Source: JBBIQH01 sp964475945
Lineage (GTDB): Archaea > Thermoproteota > Nitrososphaeria > Nitrososphaerales > Nitrosocaldaceae
Assembly: GCA_964475945.1 (NCBI GenBank)
Contig: CAYYYF010000003.1
Coordinates: 1 to 64,000, forward strand
Length of the DNA: 64,000 nucleotides
Reading direction: 5' to 3'
This document shows positions 37,347 through 44,481 of the stretch, in pieces. The translations under genes were made by a program, and so were the position numbers. The notes under the pieces were generated by a model, which had not been told where the DNA came from, made no database searches, and was given only the letters and a program-made list of their open reading frames with translations. Position 1 is the stretch's first letter, and the number at the start of each line of letters is the position of its first letter.

Positions 37347-37829
37347 ATGTCAATGCAAGAGTTTAGGCATATAGTAAGGGTAGTTGGGAAGGATGTAGAT
37401 GGTAGGAAGAATGTTACTGTAGCATTGGCAGAGTTAAATGGAGTAGGATACAACTTTGCGTATGCATTACTTAATACTCTAGGCATAGATCATAATACAA
37501 GAATAGGTTATCTACCAGAGGATGCTATAACAGCAATAGAGAATGCACTAAAGGATCCTTTAAGTATAGGCTTTCCAGCATGGTACCTGAATAGAAGGAA
37601 TGATATAGAGAGTGGGAAGGATATACATCTACTTGCATCAGATCTAGAGTTTGCAATAAAGAATGATATAGAGAGGGAGAAGAGCCTTATGAGCTGGAGA
37701 GGATATAGACATATGTATGGATTGAAGGTTAGAGGGCAGAGGACAAGGACCACTGGTAGGAAGGGAGGTACTGTAGGAGTAAGGAAGGGAGGAAAGGTTG
37801 CTCAGCAACAGCAGCAACCAAATAAATAA
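37347..37829 (+). CDS. rps13: 30S ribosomal protein uS13
   Basis: Small-subunit head protein. The 160-residue archaeal form has FRHIVRVVGKDVDGRKNVTV at the N-terminus, NGVGYNFAYALLNTLGID near 32-49, and the basic tail RGYRHMYGLKVRGQRTRTTG near 117-136. It starts an operon with uS4, 31 bases downstream. Confidence 0.96.
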   Translation: MSMQEFRHIVRVVGKDVDGRKNVTVALAELNGVGYNFAYALLNTLGIDHNTRIGYLPEDAITAIENALKDPLSIGFPAWYLNRRNDIESGKDIHLLASDLEFAIKNDIEREKSLMSWRGYRHMYGLKVRGQRTRTTGRKGGTVGVRKGGKVAQQQQQPNK

Positions 37830-37860
37830 CAGTAATTATCTATATGCGAGGTGGTATTGA

Positions 37861-38361
37861 ATGGGTGATATAAAGATTCCAAAGAAGAAGTATAGTAAAC
37901 CAAAGAGACACTGGGATCTAGCATTACTGATGCAGGAATTAGATATACTTGGCAAGTATGGTCTAAGGAACAAGCGTGAACTATGGAAGGCACAATCAGA
38001 ACTCTCTAGAATAAGGAAGAGGGCAAGAGCATTACTTGCACTACCTATAGAGGTTAGAAGTGCTAGGGAGAGTGAGCTTCTTGCATCCTTGAATAGACTA
38101 GCATTGGTTGGAGAGAATGCTACATTGGATGATGTACTTAACCTAAAGGTAGAGGATATACTTGAGCGTAGGTTACAGACCATTGTATATAGGAAGGGTT
38201 TAGCTAAGACTCCACTACAAGCAAGGCAGATGATAGTTCATAGACATATAGTAGTAGGGGATAGAATAGTTGATGTACCAAGTTACTGGGTAAAGAGAGG
38301 AGAGGATGAGAAGGTAGCATTAAGGACAGATAGTCATTTGGTGAAGGTAACTCCAAATTAG
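37861..38361 (+). CDS. rps4: 30S ribosomal protein uS4
   Basis: A 166-residue protein that binds the 5' domain of 16S rRNA. It has KPKRHWDLALLMQELDILGKYGL near the N-terminus and an S4 RNA-binding domain (residues 101-160) with RQMIVHRHIVVGDRIVDVPS. It directly follows uS13, as is usual in archaea. Confidence 0.96.
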   Translation: MGDIKIPKKKYSKPKRHWDLALLMQELDILGKYGLRNKRELWKAQSELSRIRKRARALLALPIEVRSARESELLASLNRLALVGENATLDDVLNLKVEDILERRLQTIVYRKGLAKTPLQARQMIVHRHIVVGDRIVDVPSYWVKRGEDEKVALRTDSHLVKVTPN

Positions 38362-38455
38362 TTACCTTACTCTTTATCCAATATTATTAACTATGCTATT
38401 CAAGCTATTTGATTAACATATTTAATAATTTTATAGTAAGTTATGGCATTAGGCT

Positions 38456-38779
38456 ATGAGCATAGAGTTGATACTGAGTAAGATGGTTAAGGATGCTCAA
38501 GAAGGTCTTATGCCAGATGTGCTGGCATACTGGTACTCTATAATAGTGAGTAGAACCAAGGCTTTACTGCCAATGGAGCTAAAGGATAAGATAAGAGTTG
38601 AGCAGGATAAATACCTACCAATGAAGTTTAAGCTAAATGTATCAAAGCGTGCTGTACCAACGCTATTAAGCGTTATAGATGAATCGATGAAGGATATGCC
38701 TTACTCAACTAGAATGTACTTTGAGATTGTTTATAATCTGATAGTTAAAGAGTATGCTAATAATACAATTAAGAGTTGA
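38456..38779 (+). CDS. Hypothetical protein next to a transposable-element end
   Basis: A 107-residue protein without signal peptide or membrane helix (SIELILSKMVKDAQEGLMPD, then PYSTRMYFEIVYNLIVKEYA). I do not recognise the family. Its TGA at 38777-38779 lies 4 bases from the hairpin of the decayed IS605-type element (38784-38809), so the last codons could have been altered by the insertion. Confidence 0.55.
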   Translation: MSIELILSKMVKDAQEGLMPDVLAYWYSIIVSRTKALLPMELKDKIRVEQDKYLPMKFKLNVSKRAVPTLLSVIDESMKDMPYSTRMYFEIVYNLIVKEYANNTIKS

Positions 38780-38828
38780 CACTCTCCACGACTAGACTAA
38801 AGTCGGGAGATTCTTGCTTTAGGTATTT

Positions 38829-38880
38829 CATAGCTCTTAATCTTATGCTCATAGCTCTTAATCTTATGCTCATAGCCCTT
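38829..38880. repeat. 21-base tandem repeat near the IS end
   Basis: CATAGCTCTTAATCTTATGCT occurs twice in a row (38829-38849, 38850-38870), followed by a partial third copy (CATAGCCCTT). It lies in the segment between the element hairpin and the end of tnpB, where a TnpB guide RNA would be encoded. Confidence 0.85.
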
Positions 38881-40114
38881 CTAGGCTCCCACCTCATCCC
38901 TCAATACTAGAAGCAAAGGATGCGCCACCATCCTGTTAATCCTACCTTCATGAAGGTGGGCTATATTTAATACACCAACCGCATCCCTGTTTGCTTCTAA
39001 CTTGCAGTTTAAACACTTGAAGAACTTCCTCTCTTTACTGCTTTTGTGGAATGGCATCTTATGCGTCTGCTTAATGTATTATATTAGCTGACTTCAGTAA
39101 CTTCTACTCCATGTTCATTAGCTTTATCCTTTGGACTAGGTAGTTGAAGCTCCAGAAGTTGTTTATCATTAAGTTTATCTTTATTGTTTTTATTACCATT
39201 CTTACCATTCCTTTAATATCTCTCCTTTAATATCTCCAACCACTATCCTTGATATGCTATGCATATATGCGTCTTCAACTATAGACTTTACCATTGCATC
39301 TACTGCATGTTTGAAGCGTCTCTGCCTAATCCTGTATAATCCCTTAGGCCTTCTAGATGTTAGTATTATTAACTTTAGATAATCTGCTCTTTAGCTATCC
39401 TCTTTGTTAAATACTACCAGTCTGCTAAAAGGTCTTTACCAGAGTATGCTACTGGTTGCTTAATATCTTCATACCATACTGTAGCGAGGTTTATTACGCC
39501 TAGATCCATGTAGAGGGGCTTGTTGCATTCACTAATTGAAGGCTTCAACATTTTCAAGTATTGATCGCCATGCCGCTTCAGTATTTCTCATTCACTAATT
39601 GAAGGCTTCAACATTAACTTCAATACTCATAAAGCCCTTCTATACTTCATCTACATCATCGTAAATTATCTCAAGCCTTCCTTGCTTACCCTTCCACTTC
39701 AGTTTACCTTTCCATTTTAACTTTAATTTGTCAGAAAGGTTAGGTATCCATCATCAAATCTGTAGCAATTGTTCCTAATAATTACTCCTCTCTTCTTTTT
39801 AATTTTCTTCCAGTATATTAGCATTGATGCCCTTGTGATACAGGAAGATTACCTTTCTTTTCCAATTCTTTTAGCCTAAGAAAGCTCTTCCAAGCCTCAT
39901 TATTATTCTTTATTATCTGCTGAGCAGTAGCAGAGCCTATCAATTATGCATACTTCTCGTAGATATGCTTAGGATACCACTCAAACTTCTTGTAGTTGAT
40001 ATATGCTTGCCTACGCTCATAGTTAAGTTCATTCCATAACTTAGCAGAGTTATCTGCTAGCATCTGAAGTATTGGGTTATCCTCAACTATGAATGTGTTA
40101 GTTCTTTCCACCAT
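38881..40114 (-). pseudogene. tnpB: TnpB-like RNA-guided nuclease relic
   Basis: Minus-strand reading starts MVERTNTFIVEDNPILQMLA and hits an in-frame TAA after IYEKYA. It continues (LIGSATAQQIIKNNNEAWKS), with frame changes, to the RuvC-I-like DLGVINLATVW near 39490, and ends KFFKCLNCKLEANRDAVGV, the zinc-finger and last RuvC motif of TnpB. Multiple stops show that it is dead. Any guide RNA would overlap its 3' end near 38784-38880. A 63-base in-frame duplication lies inside. Confidence 0.75.
39526..39615. repeat. 63-base in-frame duplication inside tnpB relic
   Basis: A 27-base segment starting CATTCACTAATTGAAGGCTT recurs at 39526-39552 and 39589-39615. The spacing is 63 bases, a multiple of three. 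It sits within the tnpB relic just after the RuvC-I-like part in minus-strand reading order. Confidence 0.8.
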
Positions 40115-40197
40115 ATTATACAAAACTTGTTTTGTATATAAATATATTAGCGATTCATCCCAGAACTGAACTAAACTACTGGGCTTTTTGCCGAACT

Positions 40198-40863
40198 TTA
40201 TATAAGATCTTTATCCTCTCCATCCTTATCCCTTTTACCCTTATCATCCATTCCAGTCTTATCATCTCCTTGAGAGTCTATCTTCTTATTGCTGTTAATA
40301 TCCTTGCTAGCAGTATCATCACTCCTAACATCTACCTTGCTCTGTATACTCTCTTTATCTTTACCCTTGCCCTTATCATTGAGTTTGCTTAAGAATATTA
40401 TAGCAAGTATAACTCCGATTATCACGTAGTTTATAGGTGGTGTAAGTGCCTTGCTTACTACTCCTAACTTTGGTATAACGAATATAACCTTGCCTATATA
40501 CTCCTTCTTAGTTATAGGATAATCTATCCCTGGTATTGATGATGGATTATTATCCCCTTTAGTAGTTATTATCTTCTCACTACTACCTTGTATCTTAACT
40601 ATCCTGTGCACTATAACCCTATCGTACTCTGATGGGCTATGGAATACTATTATATCCCCTACCTTAAGCTCATCGAATGTAGAACCATCTCTAACAACTA
40701 TAACATCATAAACATTAAGTGTTGGAACCATGCTCTCACTTGATACTACGTAGAATGGATTATCTGTAGCAAATGCAAGCCTTAACCCAAACCATACTAC
40801 AACTACGCCTACAACTATTATAATTATATCCTTAATAGCCCTGTTGATATTCTGTCTCTGCAA
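40198..40863 (-). CDS. Signal peptidase I (archaeal S26B type)
   Basis: Cuts signal peptides from exported proteins at the membrane. The 221-residue protein has an N-terminal membrane anchor (residues 10-32), the catalytic serine in VSSESMVPTLNVYD near 39-52, and the catalytic His in DRVIVHRIVKI near 80-90. It also has GDNNPSS near 103-109, a second helix near 135-157, and a long charged lysine/aspartate-rich tail (residues 160-221). His in place of Lys marks the archaeal/ER type. Confidence 0.9.
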   Translation of the reverse strand: MQRQNINRAIKDIIIIVVGVVVVWFGLRLAFATDNPFYVVSSESMVPTLNVYDVIVVRDGSTFDELKVGDIIVFHSPSEYDRVIVHRIVKIQGSSEKIITTKGDNNPSSIPGIDYPITKKEYIGKVIFVIPKLGVVSKALTPPINYVIIGVILAIIFLSKLNDKGKGKDKESIQSKVDVRSDDTASKDINSNKKIDSQGDDKTGMDDKGKRDKDGEDKDLI

Positions 40864-40977
40864 CAGGGGTAATTTGTTGTTACCTATTAGTAAACCTTAC
40901 CTTATACTAGAATAGATTGCATAAATGTTGATTTAGAAATATTAATGCATAAAACCTTTAGTAATAATGATGTATTA

Positions 40978-41430
40978 TCAATTTTGAGTATTTTTATAAT
41001 TATTTTTATATGCTTTAATCTTCTTGATAAGATGAGCAAGCTTTGTCCACGATTTGGTTACCTTCATTAACTTGTAAAGTTTGTAAGATAACTTTGCTAT
41101 CTTAAATATTAGTAGGAATGGTAAGAGTGTTACCATAAGTATATCTAGGAAATGATTCTTTAACAGTAGCTTAAAACTCTTTAACTGCTTATATTTAAAT
41201 GTTATATCTAGAACTGATAGAATAAGTATAGCCAATGGTATATAATCCCAGTAAACCTCAAGCCAGATAGGGATATCAAGTAAAGGTTTGTTTAAACCAT
41301 AAGTTTCTGGCATCAACTCCAGTAAACCTATGAAGTATACTACAAGCAATGCTAGTATAGAGTATAACAATATCTTATGCATTATATTTATATTAATACC
41401 AAAAGTATGCATAGTCAATGCATTATTCAT
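40978..41430 (-). CDS. Integral membrane protein with a basic C-terminal tail
   Basis: A 150-residue protein with three or four hydrophobic helices (about 17-37, 52-74, 90-112) and a lysine-rich tail. The segment LDILMVTLLPFLLIFKIAKL, followed by spaced Lys residues, resembles S3-S4 of voltage-sensor domains, but this is a weak visual likeness and no pore follows. The start could also be the ATG at 41412 or 41382. It overlaps the RNase HI stop by 8 bases. Confidence 0.55.
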   Translation of the reverse strand: MNNALTMHTFGININIMHKILLYSILALLVVYFIGLLELMPETYGLNKPLLDIPIWLEVYWDYIPLAILILSVLDITFKYKQLKSFKLLLKNHFLDILMVTLLPFLLIFKIAKLSYKLYKLMKVTKSWTKLAHLIKKIKAYKNNYKNTQN

Positions 41431-41824
41431 CCAAGGCTTCGTTTGCTAGAGCATCAGCCTCCTTATTATCCTCTCTCCTTACTAACCTATACTCTACAAC
41501 CAACCCTTTATCCTTTATTATACTGTTTACCTCTCCCATCAACCTCTTGATACTATCACTCTTTACCTTGTATAATCTCTGCATCTGATTAACCAGTAAC
41601 TTGCTATCAGATACCACTATAATATTTTTGCTATACAATGATGCAAGTCTTAAAGCCTCCCTTAGAGCAGTATACTCGGCAATGTTATTAGTTGTTTCGC
41701 CTATTCTAGCATTGTATCTCTTTATAGTAAAACCATAGCAGTTCTTTATAACGATACCTATTGCAGCATTACCAGGATTTCCCTTACTTGCACCATCTAT
41801 GTAAACATAAACCCTTTCATACAC
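41423..41824 (-). CDS. rnhA: Ribonuclease HI
   Basis: Removes RNA from RNA-DNA hybrids. The 133-residue protein has all four acidic residues: Asp10 (YIDGASKGNPG), Glu50 (NNIAEYTALREAL), Asp73 (VVSDSKLLVNQM) and Asp124 (EDNKEADALANEAL). The length matches the compact bacterial/archaeal RNase H1 without a hybrid-binding domain. It is divergent from the ferritin-like gene. Confidence 0.94.
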   Translation of the reverse strand: MYERVYVYIDGASKGNPGNAAIGIVIKNCYGFTIKRYNARIGETTNNIAEYTALREALRLASLYSKNIIVVSDSKLLVNQMQRLYKVKSDSIKRLMGEVNSIIKDKGLVVEYRLVRREDNKEADALANEALDE

Positions 41825-41858
41825 AAACTTTAAGAATATGAGAGTACTATAATAAGTA

Positions 41859-42362
41859 ATGGGTAAGAAGGGTAAAGAGATACTAGGTTCTGTGCTGAAC
41901 GATGTCGTTAATATCCTTAAGATAGCATATTGTAATGAGATGGTAGCGTTCCATTACTATTGGTATACAGCACTTTATATGCAAGGTATAGGTACTCTAA
42001 CCATAGCAAGTAAATTCAAAGAGTCTGCTATGGAAGAGTTGAAACATGCAGGTATTCTTGCTGATAGGCTCAACCAACTTGGTGCAAATGCTCCTAGCAA
42101 GCCACAGGAATGGAGTAAGGTTGGCATGATAGATGTAGATCCAAGTGGATATCTTACTCTAGAGAGTTCTCTCAAGAAAGCTTTAGAGATAGAGGGTAAG
42201 GCTATTGAGCATTATAATGAGAGTATAAAGAAGGTAAAGGATATTGATTATGCTACATATGATATACTCCAAGATATATTGGTTGAAGAGGTTAAAGAGG
42301 AGCAGGAGTTAGAGGATATACTTGCAAGGCTTGAATTTGGAGATTATAGTAGAGAAGTATAG
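41859..42362 (+). CDS. Ferritin-like diiron protein (Dps/bacterioferritin-like)
   Basis: A 167-residue four-helix protein with the diiron ligand pattern: Glu27 (YCNEMVAFHYYW), EELKH near 59-63, and a C-terminal VEEVKEEQELEDIL near 140-153. This fits ferritin-like Dps-type proteins that store iron and detoxify peroxide. It could also be a rubrerythrin-type protein without the rubredoxin tail. Its promoter lies in the 34-base gap shared with rnhA. Confidence 0.8.
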   Translation: MGKKGKEILGSVLNDVVNILKIAYCNEMVAFHYYWYTALYMQGIGTLTIASKFKESAMEELKHAGILADRLNQLGANAPSKPQEWSKVGMIDVDPSGYLTLESSLKKALEIEGKAIEHYNESIKKVKDIDYATYDILQDILVEEVKEEQELEDILARLEFGDYSREV

Positions 42363-42665
42363 ATATTATTTAGTAACATTAGTAATTATCTATAAAAATA
42401 CTAAAAATTAATTAATAAAGAATATCCCGAAGGGTTGCAATAGGTGCAGAACTTTTGAGGTAAATTAAAGAATTTTTATTTTTAATAATAACTCTTTTAT
42501 TTTATTTATGAATATTTCGAAATATTCAGATGCTGTAAATATAACCACCTCATAAAGTTATATAATAGCATGAATGATTTCGTGAACTTCTGTACTGATA
42601 CAATGCTCATATTGTATTAACTATTATAGAATTGCCTTAACCTATTCTTCTGTATACTATACACC
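42363..42665. other. Intergenic AT-rich stretch without a supported gene
   Basis: No ORF or RNA that I can support. It includes a perfect 20-base palindrome (42509-42528) and leads up to the CRISPR repeats. Confidence 0.5.
42509..42528. repeat. Perfect 20-base palindrome
   Basis: TGAATATTTCGAAATATTCA is a perfect inverted repeat with no central spacer. It could be a dimeric regulator site or a protein-binding site of the former integrated element. It is not followed by a T-run that would make it a clear terminator. Confidence 0.8.
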
Positions 42666-42762
42666 CTTTCAATCCTACCTTAGTCCGATTCTAACTTAGT
42701 TAGTTAAACCAAGCTAAACCTAAATTTAAATACTTTCAATCCTACCTTAGTCCGATTCTAAC
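42666..42762 (-). CRISPR. Orphan two-repeat CRISPR array, one 37-base spacer
   Basis: Two identical 30-base repeats (42666-42695 and 42733-42762) begin CTTTCAATCCTACCTTAGTC on the plus strand. Their reverse complement ends GGTAGGATTGAAAG, the form seen in archaeal type I and III repeats. The single spacer is 42696-42732 (37 bases, AT-rich). No cas gene is in the window. The second repeat touches the integrase relic. Too short to exclude a coincidental repeat, but the repeat motif is typical. Confidence 0.75.
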
Positions 42763-43319
42763 TCTTTTATAGCAAAGGAGCATAGATACGATTACATATG
42801 TAAAGGTTTTACATTCATAAACTCTAGAAGCATAGCAAAGCTGGTTAGAGCAATAGTTAAAGACTATGGTATAAGACCTTATGACCTAATGCATTGGTTC
42901 GCTACCCAATTAGAGTTAGCAGTAGTAAATGGGAAGATAAGCCATACCATAAGGGAAGCACTCATGGGTCGTATATATGACATAGAGATGCATTATACAT
43001 ATGCTAAATATAACCTATCTGAGAGGCTTGTTAAGGAGTTAAGAGATGCATATGCTAGAGCATAGAAATATCTAGATGTAGAGGTTAGTAGCAGGGATGA
43101 GGAGAATAACATTAGGAGTGAATTAATCAATAGAATAGCAGGTATGAGCAAGGAGGAGTTGCTAAACTTGCTGGCATATACTAGCAAGGGCAACAACTGA
43201 AGCAGGTAGTGGTTAATGCAGATGAGGCTGAGCTTATAACGCAACATGGCTTTGTATAAAGCAACTCTGCCAAATAAGAAGGTAGTCTTAGAGTATATTC
43301 TTGATGCTGATTATGAATG
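42763..43319 (+). pseudogene. Archaeal tyrosine recombinase (integrase), C-terminal relic
   Basis: Plus-strand reading begins at the last CRISPR base: RYDYICKGFTFINSRSIAKL, then YGIRPYDLMHWFATQLELA near the HxxR region and EALMGRIYDIEMHYTYAKYN, which holds the likely catalytic Tyr. It runs into TAG at 43063-43065 but continues (KYLDVEVSSRDEENNIRSEL), shifts frame near 43200, and ends VVVNADEAELITQHGF...KATLPNKKVVLEYI, the conserved end of archaeal integrases (LPN-K-V). It abuts the 3' end of the tRNA(CAU) gene, the usual integration target. Confidence 0.75.
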
Positions 43320-43348
43320 AATGAATAGCCTCGCTAATAGTGTATTAG

Positions 43349-43458
43349 TGGGCCCGAAGGGCTTCGATCCCTTGACCTACCGGTCTCCCAACCATCTAGT
43401 TTATGAGCCGGTCGCTCTTCCAGGCTAAGCCTCCCGCCACACAAGTGGTTACGGGCCC
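43349..43458 (-). tRNA. tRNA with CAU anticodon (Met or Ile2), two introns
   Basis: The 74-base mature tRNA folds from three exons (43458-43450, 43430-43402, 43384-43349). Acceptor GGGCCCG pairs with CGGGCCC; anticodon stem ACCGG, loop CTCATAA, CCGGT; T arm AAGGG ATCGAAG CCCTT. Intron 1 is 43449-43431 (19 bases) between A9 and G10. Intron 2 is 43401-43385 (17 bases) at the standard 37/38 site. Both sites fold as bulge-helix-bulge: central helix CCCG/CGGG with bulges TAA and AGG, and CTCA/TGGG with TAA and AGA, each cut after the second bulge base. Sequence cannot separate elongator Met from Ile2. Confidence 0.9.
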
Positions 43459-43526
43459 ACCTGGCAACCGACCCATTCATATTCATCCTCTGCTTCCAAT
43501 ATAAATATTATATTCATCTGTTATGC

Positions 43527-44159
43527 TTAGTTACACTTCATATACCTCTCATATACTCCATCAAGCAGTAGGTTCTGTGCTATCAGTGAGGATACAGCGG
43601 CATTATAAATGCTCTCAGCCTCATCCTCTCTAGCCTCTCTTAATATACTTCTCCATACAGCAGCATGTCTTACATCAACTATGCTATGCACCTTATGGTA
43701 CTCAGTAGCATCCTCACTACTAAGGTTATAGTACTTGATAAGACCTTCTAACTTTGTACTGCTTATCTTAGGCAACTCTGCCTCATATGCATACATAGCA
43801 GCAACACCTTGCATATAACCACCTGCTAACTTTAAGAGCATATCAACAGCGTCCTTAACCTTACTGCTCGGCTCATATGCCTCCAACTCATCCTTGCTTA
43901 TATCTAGGGAGTTAGCGAACCTTACCCATAGTGCTACATGCTCCTTCTCCTCCTTGAGGTTCGTTTGGATATCCTTGCTGCTGTTACTACTTGCTATACT
44001 CTCAACAATCGCTGGGATATGCTTTACCAAGTAGTAGTACTCCTTTGCATAACCTCTAAGTGCATCTAGACTCAACTGACCATTGGACCATGCTTGGTAG
44101 AATGGGTGCTTTAAGACACTCCTTGCCTCAATCTCTTTATCTATCCTCTCAACTATCAT
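43527..44159 (-). CDS. CADD/PqqC-like diiron protein
   Basis: A 210-residue heme-oxygenase-fold protein. Metal-ligand motifs are EYYYLVKHIPAIVES near residues 40-54, EEKEHVALWVRF near 69-80, a Glu in YAYEAELPKI near 124-133 and YHKVHSIVDVRHAAVWRSIL near 154-173. This matches the CADD/TenA-PqqC superfamily, whose members have been linked to p-aminobenzoate or cofactor synthesis. It may help make a folate-like precursor, as some archaea lack the standard pathway. Confidence 0.82.
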   Translation of the reverse strand: MIVERIDKEIEARSVLKHPFYQAWSNGQLSLDALRGYAKEYYYLVKHIPAIVESIASSNSSKDIQTNLKEEKEHVALWVRFANSLDISKDELEAYEPSSKVKDAVDMLLKLAGGYMQGVAAMYAYEAELPKISSTKLEGLIKYYNLSSEDATEYHKVHSIVDVRHAAVWRSILREAREDEAESIYNAAVSSLIAQNLLLDGVYERYMKCN

Positions 44160-44239
44160 ACAGTAGCATTAACCATACCCATAAAAAATCTTTGCTCTAC
44201 AGCAAGGATTTTATTTTAATAGGGTTAAGTAGCATCTGT

Positions 44240-44329
44240 GCTCCGGTGGTGTAGCCCGGTCAAGCATGGCGGCCTTTCGAGCCGCAGATCGCGGGTTCAA
44301 ATCATAGCGTGAGAGTCCCGCCCGGAGCA
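44240..44329 (+). tRNA. tRNA-Glu(UUC) with a T-loop intron
   Basis: Acceptor GCTCCGG pairs with CCGGAGC; anticodon stem GCGGC, loop CTTTCGA (anticodon TTC), GCCGC; T stem GCGGG/CCCGC. A 14-base intron (44302-44315) interrupts the T loop between positions 59 and 60. The bulge-helix-bulge fold is central helix TTCA/TGAG with bulges AAT and AGT, cut after the second base of each. Splicing restores the loop TTCAAAT. Mature length is 76. It is followed by an AT-rich region. Confidence 0.92.
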
Positions 44330-44481
44330 CTATAATTCTCTTTAAAAATTCTTTTCATATTAAAATAGATACAATATATTATAGAATTATTTTATCTTTA
44401 TTACTATCATTTAATATAATTTAGCACTGAAATAGTTATAAAAAATTAAACTATATATAATTAGTATATGAAAGTAAAGAT

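Larger units (their letters stand above)
38784..40183 (-). mobile_element. Decayed IS200/IS605-type element with TnpB only
   Basis: The right end has a hairpin at 38784-38809 (CTCC, A bulge, CGACT, loop, AGTCG, GGAG), as expected for an IS605 subterminal end. The other end has a CCCAG...CTGGG hairpin (40159-40183) and a palindrome at about 40117-40138. Between them lies a broken tnpB read on the minus strand. No transposase TnpA is present, so this was a TnpB-only (IS1341-like) copy. There are internal repeats (38829-38880; 39526-39615). The exact ends cannot be set from sequence alone. Confidence 0.6.

Noticed and set aside
39526..39615. A second CRISPR array
   Set aside because: Only two copies occur, the spacing is in frame with the tnpB relic, and the repeat has no CRISPR-like ends. 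It is a tandem duplication.
42509..42528. A rho-independent type terminator
   Set aside because: The palindrome has no T-run after it and contains no GC-rich stem.
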